The notes below the pieces were generated by a model. It had not been told where the DNA came from. It did no database searches and worked only from the letters and a program-made list of their open reading frames with translations. This document shows, one piece after another, positions 27,172 through 35,906 of a stretch of DNA of 64,000 bases. The stretch lies in assembly GCF_000373645.1 (NCBI RefSeq), contig NZ_KB892079.1:231977-295976 (forward strand), read 5' to 3'. How positions within the stretch are numbered: position 1 is the first letter of the stretch; every line of letters starts with the position of its first letter. This DNA is from Streptomyces sp. ATexAB-D23 (GTDB lineage Bacteria; Actinomycetota; Actinomycetes; Streptomycetales; Streptomycetaceae). Made by a program: the position numbers and the translations under genes.

Positions 27172-27200
27172 TTGACAAACCATGCAGTGGACCGCATAGT
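27172..27200 (+). promoter_or_regulatory. argH promoter with ARG-box-like operator
   Basis: TTGACA (27172-27177) and CATAGT (27195-27200) are 17 bp apart. CCATGCAGTGGACCGCATAG (27180-27199) lies across the spacer and -10 and resembles the Streptomyces ARG box. This predicts ArgR repression in step with the argC operon although argH is unlinked from it by two genes. Confidence 0.75.
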
Positions 27201-27291
27201 TATGCCTGTCAGTGATCGTGGCGGCGGCCGCACCGTGGATGGCGCCGGTGGCCGGGCATCCGATCCCCCTGGTTCTTCCGAGGAGCACGCA

Positions 27292-28725
27292 GTGAGCAAC
27301 GGCAACGGCAACGGCGATGTACGTCTCTGGGGCGCCCGCTTCGCCGACGGCCCGGCCGAGGCGCTGGCCCGGCTGTCCGCCTCCGTCCACTTCGACTGGC
27401 GGCTCGCGCCGTACGACATCGCCGGCTCCCGCGCCCACGCCCGCGTCCTCAGCAAGGCGGGGCTGCTCACCGAGGACGAGCTGACACGGATGATCGCGGG
27501 CCTGGACCAGCTGGAGGCGGACGTCGCCGACGGCTCCTTCACCGGCACCATCGCCGACGAGGACGTCCACACCGCCCTGGAGCGCGGTCTGCTGGAGCGG
27601 CTCGGCCCCGACCTCGGTGGCAAGCTGCGCGCCGGCCGGTCCCGGAACGACCAGATCGCCACGCTCTTCCGGATGTACCTGCGCGACCACGCCCGCACCA
27701 TCGGTGCTCTGGTCGCCGACCTCCAGGACGCCCTGGTCGGCCTCGCCGAGGCGCACCCGGACGTCGCCATGCCCGGCCGTACACACCTCCAGCACGCGCA
27801 GCCGGTGCTCTTCGCCCACCACATCCTGGCCCACGTCCAGTCCCTGTCCCGGGACGCGGAGCGGCTGCGGCAGTGGGACGAGCGGACCGCCGTCTCCCCG
27901 TACGGCTCCGGCGCGCTCGCCGGCTCCTCGCTCGGCCTGGACCCGGAGGCGGTCGCCGCCGACCTCGGCTTCGAGCGGGGTTCGGTGGGCAACTCGATCG
28001 ACGGCACGGCGTCCCGGGACTTCGTCGCCGAGTTCGCGTTCGTCACCGCGATGATCGGCGTCAACCTCTCCCGGATCGCCGAGGAGATCATCATCTGGAA
28101 CACGAAGGAGTTCTCCTTCGTCACCCTGCACGACGCCTTCTCCACCGGTTCCTCGATCATGCCGCAGAAGAAGAACCCCGACATCGCCGAGCTGGCCCGG
28201 GGCAAGTCGGGGCGGCTCATCGGCAACCTGACCGGCCTCATGGCCACGCTCAAGGCCCTGCCGCTCGCGTACAACCGCGACCTCCAGGAGGACAAGGAGC
28301 CGGTCTTCGACTCCTGCGACCAGCTGGAGGTCCTGCTCCCCGCCTTCACCGGCATGATGGCGACGCTCACCGTGAACCGCGCCCGCATGGAGGAGCTGGC
28401 CCCGGCCGGCTTCTCGCTCGCCACCGACATCGCCGAGTGGCTGGTCAAGAAGGGCGTGCCCTTCCGCGTCGCGCACGAGGTCGCCGGCGAGTGCGTCAAG
28501 GAGTGCGAGCACCACGGCATCGAGCTGGACGAGCTGACCGACGAGCAGTTCGCCAAGATCTCCGAGCACCTCACCCCGGAGGTCCGCTCCGTCCTCAACG
28601 TGGCCGGTGCGCTCGCCTCCCGCGACGGCCGGGGCGGCACCGCCCCGTCGGCCGTCGCCGCCCAGCTCGCCGAGGTCAAGGCGGACCTCGCCGTGCAGCA
28701 CGCCTGGGCGGACGCGGGCAAGTAG
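27292..28725 (+). CDS. argH: Argininosuccinate lyase
   Basis: 477-residue enzyme that splits argininosuccinate to arginine and fumarate, the last biosynthetic step. Fumarase/aspartase superfamily signature GSSIMPQKKNP is intact, with KLRAGRSRNDQIATL (substrate loop) and MPGRTHLQHAQPVLFAHH (catalytic His region). GTG 27292 is chosen because AGGAG lies 6 bp before it. There is a ~90-base leader between the promoter and the start. Confidence 0.97.
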   Translation: MSNGNGNGDVRLWGARFADGPAEALARLSASVHFDWRLAPYDIAGSRAHARVLSKAGLLTEDELTRMIAGLDQLEADVADGSFTGTIADEDVHTALERGLLERLGPDLGGKLRAGRSRNDQIATLFRMYLRDHARTIGALVADLQDALVGLAEAHPDVAMPGRTHLQHAQPVLFAHHILAHVQSLSRDAERLRQWDERTAVSPYGSGALAGSSLGLDPEAVAADLGFERGSVGNSIDGTASRDFVAEFAFVTAMIGVNLSRIAEEIIIWNTKEFSFVTLHDAFSTGSSIMPQKKNPDIAELARGKSGRLIGNLTGLMATLKALPLAYNRDLQEDKEPVFDSCDQLEVLLPAFTGMMATLTVNRARMEELAPAGFSLATDIAEWLVKKGVPFRVAHEVAGECVKECEHHGIELDELTDEQFAKISEHLTPEVRSVLNVAGALASRDGRGGTAPSAVAAQLAEVKADLAVQHAWADAGK

Positions 28726-28791
28726 CCGGACACGCATCGCGGGCTACGTTGGAGGGTAGGCGCGTTTCCTGCCGACGACGAGGAGCCCGCG

Positions 28792-29763
28792 ATGCCGTTC
28801 GCCCGACTTTCCGCAGCGACCACCCCGACCGCCCACATCGGGCTCGGCCTGGCCGCCGTCGGCAGGCCCGGCTACATCAACCTCCACCGCGACCGGGACC
28901 TGCCCGGTGACCGCTCGCCCGACGCCCTGCGCGACCGTACGCACGAACTCCTGGACGCCGCCTACGCGCAGGGCGTCCGCTACTTCGACGCGGCCCGCTC
29001 CTACGGCCGTGCCGAGGAGTTCCTCGCCGGCTGGCTGGCGGCGCGCCCGGAGGCGGACGACGTCGTCATCGGGAGCAAGTGGGGCTACACCTACACCGCC
29101 GACTGGAGCGTCGACGCAGAGGCGCACGAGGTCAAGGACCACTCGCTCGCCGCGTTCGAACGCCAGCGCGCGGAGAGCGCGGCGCTCCTCGGCGACCGGC
29201 TCGACCTCTACCAGATCCACTCGGTGACCCCCGACAGCCCGGCGCTCACCGACAAGGAACTGCACGCCCGCCTCGCGGAACTGGCCGCTGGCGGCGTCAG
29301 CGTGGGCCTGTCCACCAGCGGCCCCGCCCAGGCCGAGGCGATCCGGGCCGCCCTCGCCGTCACGGTCGACGGCGCGCCCCTCTTCCGCACGGTCCAGGCC
29401 ACCTACAACGCGCTGGAGACCTCCGCCGGGCCCGCGCTCGCCGAGGCCCATGCCGCCGGGCTCACCGTCATCGTCAAGGAGGGGATGGCCAACGGCCGGC
29501 TCGCGGGCACCCAGGCGCCCGCCGTGGTCCGGGAGATCGCCGACGAGGAGGGGCTCGGCAGCGACGCGGTCGCGCTGGCCCTGGTGCTGCACCAGCCGTG
29601 GGCCGGGGTCGTGCTCTCCGGCGCGGCCACCGCCGGCCAGCTCTCCGGCAACCTCCACGCGGCCGTCCTCGGTCTCGACGAGGAACGGCGGGCCCGGCTG
29701 GACGCCCTGGTGGAGGAGCCGGAGGCGTACTGGCGCCATCGCGCGTCACTCCCGTGGAGCTGA
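28792..29763 (+). CDS. Aldo/keto reductase
   Basis: 323-residue TIM-barrel oxidoreductase using NADP(H). The catalytic tetrad can be placed: Asp and Tyr in YFDAARSYGRAEEFL, Lys in VIGSKWGYTY, and His in LYQIHSVTPDSP. The cofactor-side C-terminal segment is GVVLSGAATAGQLSGNLHA. ATG 28792 follows GAGGAG. It may be read through from argH (66-bp gap). The substrate is unknown. Confidence 0.9.
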   Translation: MPFARLSAATTPTAHIGLGLAAVGRPGYINLHRDRDLPGDRSPDALRDRTHELLDAAYAQGVRYFDAARSYGRAEEFLAGWLAARPEADDVVIGSKWGYTYTADWSVDAEAHEVKDHSLAAFERQRAESAALLGDRLDLYQIHSVTPDSPALTDKELHARLAELAAGGVSVGLSTSGPAQAEAIRAALAVTVDGAPLFRTVQATYNALETSAGPALAEAHAAGLTVIVKEGMANGRLAGTQAPAVVREIADEEGLGSDAVALALVLHQPWAGVVLSGAATAGQLSGNLHAAVLGLDEERRARLDALVEEPEAYWRHRASLPWS

Positions 29764-29767
29764 CGCC

Positions 29768-30292
29768 TCAGCCGTCGCCCTCCCGGCCGTCCGCCCAGGC
29801 GGCCAGGGCGTCGAAGTCCGTGCGCTCCAGCCCCACGGCGGGGTCGATCCACCGCAGCAGGCTGTCCCCGGCCGGCCGCCGGGCGGCGACCCACTCCCGG
29901 TCCCGGTCGGTGATCTCGTCGTCGACCCACGCGAACGGCCGCCCGGCCGTGTACGCGACCACGTACTGGGTCTTCCAGTACGTCCCCTCCGGTGCCGGCC
30001 CGTGCATCTGCGGCCAGTCGACGAACGGCAGCCGGGGCAGCCCGATCCGCGGACCGATCCACTCGTTGGCCTCGTCCTTCCAGGTCGTCGCCCAGACCAG
30101 CTCGTAGCGCCCGGCCAGGGTCAGGAGCCGCTCGCCGTGCGCGGGGTCGAGCAGGACGGGCAGGGCGGGGCCCGCGGTCCACCCGGTGGGCCGCATGCGG
30201 TGGCGGGTGTAGCCCGGCGGGGGTTCGCGGCGGGAGAGCGCCGCGTACGGATTGAGCGGACCGTCGATGTCGGTCAGCAGCAGCGGCTTCAT
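29768..30292 (-). CDS. HAD-like hydrolase
   Basis: 174-residue protein with a HAD-fold N-terminus: motif I as LLLTDIDGPLNPY (nucleophile and acid aspartates), a motif II-like Thr in LVWATTWKDEAN, and a late acidic motif WVDDEI. It lacks a large cap domain. Members include phosphatases and nucleotidases; no substrate can be assigned. ATG 30292 is the first start in a weak ribosome-binding context. Its stop is 4 bp from the end of the convergent aldo/keto reductase gene. Confidence 0.75.
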   Translation of the reverse strand: MKPLLLTDIDGPLNPYAALSRREPPPGYTRHRMRPTGWTAGPALPVLLDPAHGERLLTLAGRYELVWATTWKDEANEWIGPRIGLPRLPFVDWPQMHGPAPEGTYWKTQYVVAYTAGRPFAWVDDEITDRDREWVAARRPAGDSLLRWIDPAVGLERTDFDALAAWADGREGDG

Positions 30293-30339
30293 GACGCCAT
30301 GGTCCCCGCACCCGGCGGCCGGGGCGAGGACATTTCCGG

Positions 30340-30370
30340 TGAGACAATCATGTCTCAATTGGTTTAGTGT
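30340..30370 (+). promoter_or_regulatory. Palindromic operator and promoter of the TetR/MFS operon
   Basis: TGAGACA-ATCA-TGTCTCA (30340-30357) is a perfect 7-bp inverted repeat, as expected for a TetR operator. A candidate -35 GAGACA (30341-30346) and -10 TAGTGT (30365-30370, 18-bp spacer) put transcription start at or near the ATG at 30377, implying a leaderless transcript. Autorepression is inferred. Confidence 0.65.
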
Positions 30371-30376
30371 CGTCTC

Positions 30377-30928
30377 ATGACTCTTGATCGTGAGCAGGTG
30401 CTGCGCAGTGCCGCCGCCCTGCTGACCCGCAAATCCACCGCCACCATGGACGAGGTCGCCAAGGCGGCCGGCATCGGCCGCGCCACCCTGCACCGGCACT
30501 TCTCCGGCCGGGACGCCCTGGTCCGGGCCCTGGAGGAGCTGGGCATCCAGGAGTTCGGCGCGGCCCTCGACGCCGCGGCGATGGACGAGGGCACCTGCGA
30601 GGAGGCGCTGCGCCGGTTCGTCGTCGCCGTCGAGCCGAGCGCCGGACTGCTGTCCTTCCTCGTGACCGAGAACCAGCTCTTCGAGGGCGGCGAGCAGAAC
30701 GCCGGCTGGGACCGGCTCGACGCCCGCGTCGCCGCCTTCTTCCGGCGCGGACAGGAGCGCGGCGAGTTCCGCATCGACCTGACCCCCGCCTGGCTGACCG
30801 AGGCCCTCTACGGACTCATCGGCAGCGGTGCCTGGGCCGTTCAGGCGGGCCGGGTGGCCGCACGCGACTTCTCGTACATGATCGCCGAGTTGCTGCTCGG
30901 CGGCGCACGCCGGAGCGTGGAGCAATGA
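30377..30928 (+). CDS. TetR family transcriptional regulator
   Basis: 183-residue regulator: N-terminal HTH (about 5-50) LRSAAALLTRKSTATMDEVAKAAGIGRATLHRHFSGRDALVRAL, then a helical ligand domain. Overlaps the MFS gene by ATGA, so it is almost certainly its local repressor, with the exporter's substrate as probable inducer. No Shine-Dalgarno is seen before the ATG. Confidence 0.93.
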   Translation: MTLDREQVLRSAAALLTRKSTATMDEVAKAAGIGRATLHRHFSGRDALVRALEELGIQEFGAALDAAAMDEGTCEEALRRFVVAVEPSAGLLSFLVTENQLFEGGEQNAGWDRLDARVAAFFRRGQERGEFRIDLTPAWLTEALYGLIGSGAWAVQAGRVAARDFSYMIAELLLGGARRSVEQ

Positions 30929-32469
30929 GCAGCGTCGAACAGCGCCCGGAGCCCGCCTTCGAGACGCACCGCCCCGGGCGATGGATCGCGCTGGCCGTGC
31001 TGGTCCTCGCCGTCCTGCTGGTGGCCGTGGACGCCACCGTGCTCGGCCTCGCGACCCCGTTCCTCAGCGAGGACCTCGAACCCACCGGCACCCAGCTGCT
31101 CTGGATCGGTGACGTCTACTCCTTCGTCATCGCCGGACTCCTGGTCTCCATGGGCAGTCTCGGCGACCGCATCGGCCGCAAGAAGCTGCTGCTGTGCGGC
31201 GCCACCGCCTTCGGCGCGGTCTCGGTGCTCAACGCCTACGCCCACACGCCCGAGATGATGATCGTGGCGCGGGCCCTGCTCGGCGTCGCCGGCGCCACCC
31301 TGATGCCGTCCACCCTCGCCCTCATCCGCAACCTCTTCCACGACCCGCGCGAGCGGAGCCTCGCCATCGGCATCTGGGGCGCGATGGCCTCGGCCGGCGC
31401 GGCCGTCGGGCCCGTCGTCGGCGGATTCCTCCTGGAGCACTTCTGGTGGGGCTCGGTCTTCCTGATCAACCTGCCCGTCATGGCGGTGCTGGTGGTCGTC
31501 GGGATCAAGATGATCCCCGAGTCGAAGAACCCGGCGCCCGGACCCTGGGACCTGCCGAGCGTGGGGCTCTCCCTGGCCGGCATGTTCGCGGTCGTCTACG
31601 CAGTCAAGGAGCTGGCCGCGCACGGCGGCAGCTGGAAGCTCGCGCTCGTGGGCGTCGCCGGGCTGCTGGCGCTCGTCTGGTTCGTACGCCGGCAGTTCCG
31701 GCTCCCCGCGCCCCTGCTCGACATGCGTCTCTTCCACCACCGGGGCTTCTCCGGCGCGGTCCTCGCCGACCTGCTGACCATCCTCGGCCTGTCCGGCCTG
31801 GTCTTCTTCCTCTCCCAGTTCCTGCAACTGGTCCAGGGGCGCGGGCCGCTGGAGGCGGGACTCGCCGAACTGCCCGCGGCGGTCGGCGCGGTCACCGCGG
31901 GCCTGCTGGCCGGCACGGTCGCCCGGCGCTACTCCGTACGGTCGGTGGTGGCCGGCGGGCTCGGCGCGATCGGCGTGGCGCTGGCCGCGGTCGCCGCCGT
32001 CCACCGGGACACCGACTACCCGCTGATCGGCGCGCTGCTCCTGATCGTGGGCGTGGGCGCGGGCTTCGCGTTCACCGTGACCTCCGACGTGATCCTCTCC
32101 AGCGTCCCCAAGGAGCACGCGGGCTCGGCATCCGCGGTCTCCGAGACGGCGTACGAACTCGGCGCCGCCCTCGGCATCGCCCTGCTCGGCTCCATCGTGA
32201 CCGGCGCCTACCAGAGCTTCAACGCCCCCGCGGGCACCCCGCCCGCCGTCTCGTCGGCCGCCCACGAGTCGCTCGGCGGCGCCGTGGAGTCCTCGCACCT
32301 GCTGCCGGGCCCACAGGCGGCCGAGCTGGTGTCCGCAGCCCAGGACGCCTTCACCGAAGGGCTGCGGCTCGCCGCGGGCGTGGGCGCCGTCGTCCTCCTG
32401 GCGACGGCGGCCGTCGCCTGGTTCCTGCTGCGCGGGCAGGAGCTGGAAGAGGGCATCGTGCACGAATAG
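30925..32469 (+). CDS. MFS drug exporter, DHA2 (14-TM) type
   Basis: 514-residue proton-driven efflux pump of the DHA2/QacA class with 14 predicted helices. Motif A is GSLGDRIGRKKLLL after helix 2; helix 1 has the acidic residue in VAVDATVLGLATPFL; motif C is GAAVGPVVGGFLLEHFWW. The start overlaps the TetR stop. It ends before two stacked hairpins. The exported compound is unknown but hydrophobic cations or antibiotics are typical for this class. Confidence 0.93.
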   Translation: MSSVEQRPEPAFETHRPGRWIALAVLVLAVLLVAVDATVLGLATPFLSEDLEPTGTQLLWIGDVYSFVIAGLLVSMGSLGDRIGRKKLLLCGATAFGAVSVLNAYAHTPEMMIVARALLGVAGATLMPSTLALIRNLFHDPRERSLAIGIWGAMASAGAAVGPVVGGFLLEHFWWGSVFLINLPVMAVLVVVGIKMIPESKNPAPGPWDLPSVGLSLAGMFAVVYAVKELAAHGGSWKLALVGVAGLLALVWFVRRQFRLPAPLLDMRLFHHRGFSGAVLADLLTILGLSGLVFFLSQFLQLVQGRGPLEAGLAELPAAVGAVTAGLLAGTVARRYSVRSVVAGGLGAIGVALAAVAAVHRDTDYPLIGALLLIVGVGAGFAFTVTSDVILSSVPKEHAGSASAVSETAYELGAALGIALLGSIVTGAYQSFNAPAGTPPAVSSAAHESLGGAVESSHLLPGPQAAELVSAAQDAFTEGLRLAAGVGAVVLLATAAVAWFLLRGQELEEGIVHE

Positions 32470-32480
32470 CGCCCCGGGCC

Positions 32481-32509
32481 CACCCGTCCGGTCAGCGGCC
32501 GGACGGGTG
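32481..32509 (+). terminator. Terminator hairpin after MFS gene
   Basis: CACCCGTCCGG (32481-32491) pairs with CCGGACGGGTG (32499-32509), 7-nt loop, 11 bp after the MFS stop. Confidence 0.7.
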
Positions 32510-32520
32510 ATCCTCAAAGA

Positions 32521-32561
32521 CGAGAGGGCCCGTCCCCCCAGCCGGGGGACGGGCCCTCTCG
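32521..32561. terminator. Strong bidirectional terminator hairpin
   Basis: A perfect 18-bp stem (arms 32521-32538 and 32544-32561, starting CGAGAGGGCCCGTCCCCC) with a 5-nt loop, between the convergent MFS and acyltransferase genes. With the previous hairpin it forms a double stop. Confidence 0.88.
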
Positions 32562-32574
32562 TACACCGCGCGGA

Positions 32575-33246
32575 TCAGGCCGCCTTCGCCTTCGTGGCGT
32601 ACATGTCGACGTACTCCTGGCCGGACAGCCGCATCACCTCGGCCATCACCGAGTCCGTCACCGCCCGCAGCACATAGCGGTCGCGGTCCATGCCCTCGTA
32701 GCGGGAGAACTCCATCGGCTCGCCGAAGCGCACCGTGACCTTGCCAGGCCGGGGCAGACCCGAGCCGCCCGGCTGGAGCTTGTCCGTGCCGATCATCGCG
32801 AAGGGCACCACCGGCGCGCCCGTCATCAGCGTCAGCCGTGCGATGCCCGTACGGCCCCGGTAGAGCCGGCCGTCGGGGGAGCGGGTGCCCTCCGGGTAGA
32901 TCGCGAAGGCCTTGCCTTCCTCCAGGATCCGGCGGCCCGTCATCAGCGCCGCGACCCCGCCGCGCCCGCCGTCGCGGTCCACCGGGATCATGCCCACGCC
33001 CGTGAAGAACCAGGCCATCAGACGGCCCTTGAGCCCCTTGCCCGTGACGTACTCGTCCTTGCCGATGAAGAACACCGGCCGGTCGCAGCAGATCGGCATG
33101 ATCATCGAGTCGATGAACGTCAGATGGTTGCCCGCCAGGATCACCGGCCCGGTGCCCGGGATGTTCTCGATGCCTTCCATCCGAGGACGGAACATCAGGC
33201 GCAGGATCGGTCCGAGCACTGCCTTGATGAGTGCGAGTCGGGACAA
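32575..33246 (-). CDS. 1-acyl-sn-glycerol-3-phosphate acyltransferase family protein
   Basis: 223-residue PlsC-like membrane-associated acyltransferase of phospholipid synthesis. The four acyltransferase blocks are visible: AGNHLTFIDSMIM (an NHx4D motif), GVGMIPVDRDGG, AIYPEGTRSPDGRLYRGRTG, and APVVPFAMIGTD. I place the start at TTG 33246 because GGAGGA lies 4-5 bp upstream and the following SRLALIKAVLGP is the natural N-terminus; no ATG or GTG gives a better fit. Actinobacteria have several paralogues, so the exact acceptor is unsure. Confidence 0.88.
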   Translation of the reverse strand: MSRLALIKAVLGPILRLMFRPRMEGIENIPGTGPVILAGNHLTFIDSMIMPICCDRPVFFIGKDEYVTGKGLKGRLMAWFFTGVGMIPVDRDGGRGGVAALMTGRRILEEGKAFAIYPEGTRSPDGRLYRGRTGIARLTLMTGAPVVPFAMIGTDKLQPGGSGLPRPGKVTVRFGEPMEFSRYEGMDRDRYVLRAVTDSVMAEVMRLSGQEYVDMYATKAKAA

Positions 33247-33480
33247 CGCTTCCTCCGGAATAGTGGCCGGGCCGGCCGGGGCGACGGATTGAGAGGGTCC
33301 ATGCAGGTGAGGACGATACTCGCGGGTTCTCGCTGATCGCACATCGGGTTCACACGGCGGATACACCGTGTCGACGCGTGTTTGCGTCATGTTCGTCCAG
33401 GTGCCGCCGCCACGACCGTACCGCTGCCTACGCTCGATCCTCGCCCGACAGGTGCCGTACATCACATGCGAGGAGCATTC

Positions 33481-34635
33481 ATGACAGAGCGTGCGCAGGC
33501 CGCGCCGGGACGACGGACCGTCATCGGAGCGGGGGCGGCGGTGCTCACGACCGCCGCGCTGGGCGTCACCACAACGGCCCAGGCGGCCGAGAGGCCGGGC
33601 CACGGCGGCGGACGCCGCCTGGACCTGCCGGTCCCGACGGTCATCGGCCACCGGGGCACCAGCGGCTACCGCCCCGAACACACGCTGGGCTCCTACCAGC
33701 TCGCGCTCGACATGGGCGCGCACATCATCGAGCAGGACCTCGTGCCCACCCGGGACGGCCATCTCGTATGCCGTCACGAGAACGACATCACCGCCACCAC
33801 CGACGTCTCCGAGCACCCCGAGTTCGCGAACCGCAGGACGACGAAGTCCGTCGACGGCGTCTCCCTCACCGGCTGGTTCACCGAGGACTTCACCCTCGCC
33901 GAACTGAAGACGCTGCGCGCCAAGGAGCGCATCCCGGCCAACCGCCAGAAGAACACCCTCTACGACGGCCGCTGGGAGATCCCCACCTTCGAGGAGGTCC
34001 TGCGCTGGGCCGACCGCGAGGGCCGGCGCCGGTCCAAGCCGGTCTGGCTGTACGTCGAGACCAAGCACCCCACCTACTTCAGGGGCCTCGGCCTCGGCCT
34101 GGAGGAGCCGCTCGCCAGGCTGCTGCGCCGCTACAACCGGCACCGGGCGCAGTCGCCGCTGATCCTCCAGTCCTTCGAGCCCGGCAGCATCCGGCGCCTG
34201 TCGAAGCTCGTCGCCACCCCGCGCATCGTGCTGCTGTCGGACGCGGGCACGAAGCCCTGGGACTTCGAGGTGTCCGGCGACCCGCGCACCACCGACGACC
34301 TGGTGAAGCCGGCCGGCCTGAAGTGGATGGCCTCCTTCGTACAGGGCATCGGCCCCACCCTGGACCTGATCATCCCCAAGGACGCGTCGGGCCGGCTCGG
34401 CACACCGACCACCCTGGTCCGCGACGCCCACGCGCAGGGCCTCATCCTGCACCCGTACACCATGCGCAACGAGAACACCTTCCTGCCCGCCGACTTCCGG
34501 CGCGGTACGGACCCCAACGCGTACGGCGACGCGTTCGGCGCCTTCGCCACGTACTTCGCGACCGGGATCGACGGGATCTTCTCCGACAACCCGGACACGG
34601 CGCTGCTCGCGGCGGCGGACTTCACCGCGAAGTAG
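33481..34635 (+). CDS. glpQ: Exported glycerophosphodiester phosphodiesterase
   Basis: 384-residue enzyme that releases glycerol-3-phosphate from deacylated phospholipids or teichoic acids outside the cell. The leader MTERAQAAPGRRTVIGAGAAVLTTAALGVTTTAQA looks like a Tat signal. GDPD motifs: VIGHRGTSGYRPEHTLGSY (catalytic His-Arg) and EQDLVPTRDGHLVCRHE (metal-binding Glu/Asp and second His). The long insert between them (TTDVSEHPEFANRRTTKSVDG) is characteristic of the periplasmic GlpQ type. ATG 33481 follows GAGGAG. A TACGCT -10-like box lies at 33429-33434. Confidence 0.92.
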   Translation: MTERAQAAPGRRTVIGAGAAVLTTAALGVTTTAQAAERPGHGGGRRLDLPVPTVIGHRGTSGYRPEHTLGSYQLALDMGAHIIEQDLVPTRDGHLVCRHENDITATTDVSEHPEFANRRTTKSVDGVSLTGWFTEDFTLAELKTLRAKERIPANRQKNTLYDGRWEIPTFEEVLRWADREGRRRSKPVWLYVETKHPTYFRGLGLGLEEPLARLLRRYNRHRAQSPLILQSFEPGSIRRLSKLVATPRIVLLSDAGTKPWDFEVSGDPRTTDDLVKPAGLKWMASFVQGIGPTLDLIIPKDASGRLGTPTTLVRDAHAQGLILHPYTMRNENTFLPADFRRGTDPNAYGDAFGAFATYFATGIDGIFSDNPDTALLAAADFTAK

Positions 34636-34801
34636 CCCACGGCCGGCGGTCAGGTGACCGGACCCGGCGTCAGCACCCCGCCGACCGGCGCGGGATGGCG
34701 CGACGCCGCGCCCGCCCGCCTGCCCGTCGGCCGCGCCCAGCGGTCCCGGCCACCGGTGAATCGCAGGGGAGTTGGGTATGTCACAGGGGAGTTTGGGCCC
34801 C

Positions 34802-34885
34802 ATGCGTTCCCGATGCCTTGGATGTCTGCGCAGAATGCTCACGGCGGAGGTTGTAGCTCCTGAACTGCGGGGAAAGGAGCGGTAG
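34802..34885 (+). CDS. Possible 27-residue small ORF upstream of GNAT gene
   Basis: ATG 34802 to TAG 34885, preceded by AGGGGAG, would encode a Cys/Arg-rich peptide starting MRSRCLGCLRRM. It lies in the 287-bp gap between glpQ and the GNAT gene, 37 bp before the latter. The rest of that gap shows nothing coding. A leader peptide role is possible but unproven; codon bias is too short to judge. Confidence 0.3.
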   Translation: MRSRCLGCLRRMLTAEVVAPELRGKER

Positions 34886-34922
34886 ACAACCGGCGGATCA
34901 GGTGAGCGGGAGGCATGCGCAC

Positions 34923-35429
34923 ATGGGCATGAGCGTGATCATCTCGGCGGCGGACGCGCAGGACGCCGAAGAGATTCTGAAGCTTCAGTACCTCTGTTTC
35001 CAGAGCGAGGCGGAGCTGTACGGGAATTACCGCATCGACCCGCTCGTCCAGACCCTCGACTCGGTGCGCGCCGAGATCGCGGAGAACCTGGTGTACGTGG
35101 CGCGGCTCGGCGACGAGGTCGTCGGCTCGGTGCGCGGCTCGACGGACCCGGAGGGGACGGGCCAGATCGGCAGGCTCTGCGTCCACCCCCGGCTGCGCGG
35201 CCACGGCCTCGGCGCCCGGCTGCTGCGGGCGGCGGAAGCGGGCCTCGCCGACGAGCGCGCGGCCACCCGCTTCCGGCTGCACACCGGCCACCGCAGCGAG
35301 AGCAACCTGCGGCTCTACCAGCGTGCGGGATACGCCGCCGTCGGCAACACCACCGGCGAGGACGGGGTCATGATGATCCTGCTGGAGAAGGAAGCGCAGG
35401 CACCGGCCGCCTACGTGGCCAGCGCTTAG
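34923..35429 (+). CDS. GNAT family N-acetyltransferase
   Basis: 168-residue acetyl-CoA-dependent acetyltransferase. The pyrophosphate-binding motif A is IGRLCVHPRLRGHGLGARLLRAAEAG (R/Q-x-x-G-x-G/A pattern RGHGLG), followed by motif B around HRSESNLRLYQRAGYAAVGN. The start is set at ATG 34923, 9 bp after GGGAGG; ATG 34929 is also possible. The acceptor substrate is not evident. Confidence 0.88.
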   Translation: MGMSVIISAADAQDAEEILKLQYLCFQSEAELYGNYRIDPLVQTLDSVRAEIAENLVYVARLGDEVVGSVRGSTDPEGTGQIGRLCVHPRLRGHGLGARLLRAAEAGLADERAATRFRLHTGHRSESNLRLYQRAGYAAVGNTTGEDGVMMILLEKEAQAPAAYVASA

Positions 35430-35460
35430 GTCCTGTCCGTACGGCTGCCGCGCCCCGCCG

Positions 35461-35904
35461 TCACACGGTCCGGGCGCGGCGCAGCCACATCATCCCGGTG
35501 ACCGGGAGGATCACCGGGATGAACAGGTAGTCCCGGCCGCAGTACGACCAGACGGTGGCGTCGGCGAACGCGGACGGCTCCACCAGGGTCCACGTCCCCA
35601 CGATCAGCACCCCGGCCAGCTCGGCGGCGCAGCACACCAGCGCCGTGCGGCGCGCCCGCTCGCCGCCACGCACCAGCGAGTACGTGATGAAGCCGTAGAC
35701 GGCCGCGGCGACGGCCGAGAGCAGATAGGCCAGCGGCGCACGGCCGAAGTCCAGGATCATCTGGACGATCGAGCGGGACGCCGCCGCCACGGTGAACACG
35801 CCGTAGAACCAGACCAGGACGCGGCCCGGCCCGGTGCCGAGGTCGAAGGGCCGCTTCTCGCCCTCGTCCGTCGCCGGGGTGCGGTCGGTTTCGGTGTCGG
35901 TCAC
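35461..35904 (-). CDS. Small integral membrane protein (four helices)
   Basis: 147-residue membrane protein with four hydrophobic segments: VLVWFYGVFTVAAASRSIVQMIL, PLAYLLSAVAAAVYGFITYSLV, ALVCCAAELAGVLIVGTWTL and YLFIPVILPVTGMMWLRR. The start is GTG 35904, two bases after the upstream gene's stop and preceded by GGGGAAG, so it is coupled to the gene at 35907. Pairs like this are widespread in streptomycetes but have no known function. Confidence 0.75.
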   Translation of the reverse strand: MTDTETDRTPATDEGEKRPFDLGTGPGRVLVWFYGVFTVAAASRSIVQMILDFGRAPLAYLLSAVAAAVYGFITYSLVRGGERARRTALVCCAAELAGVLIVGTWTLVEPSAFADATVWSYCGRDYLFIPVILPVTGMMWLRRARTV

Positions 35905-35906
35905 GG

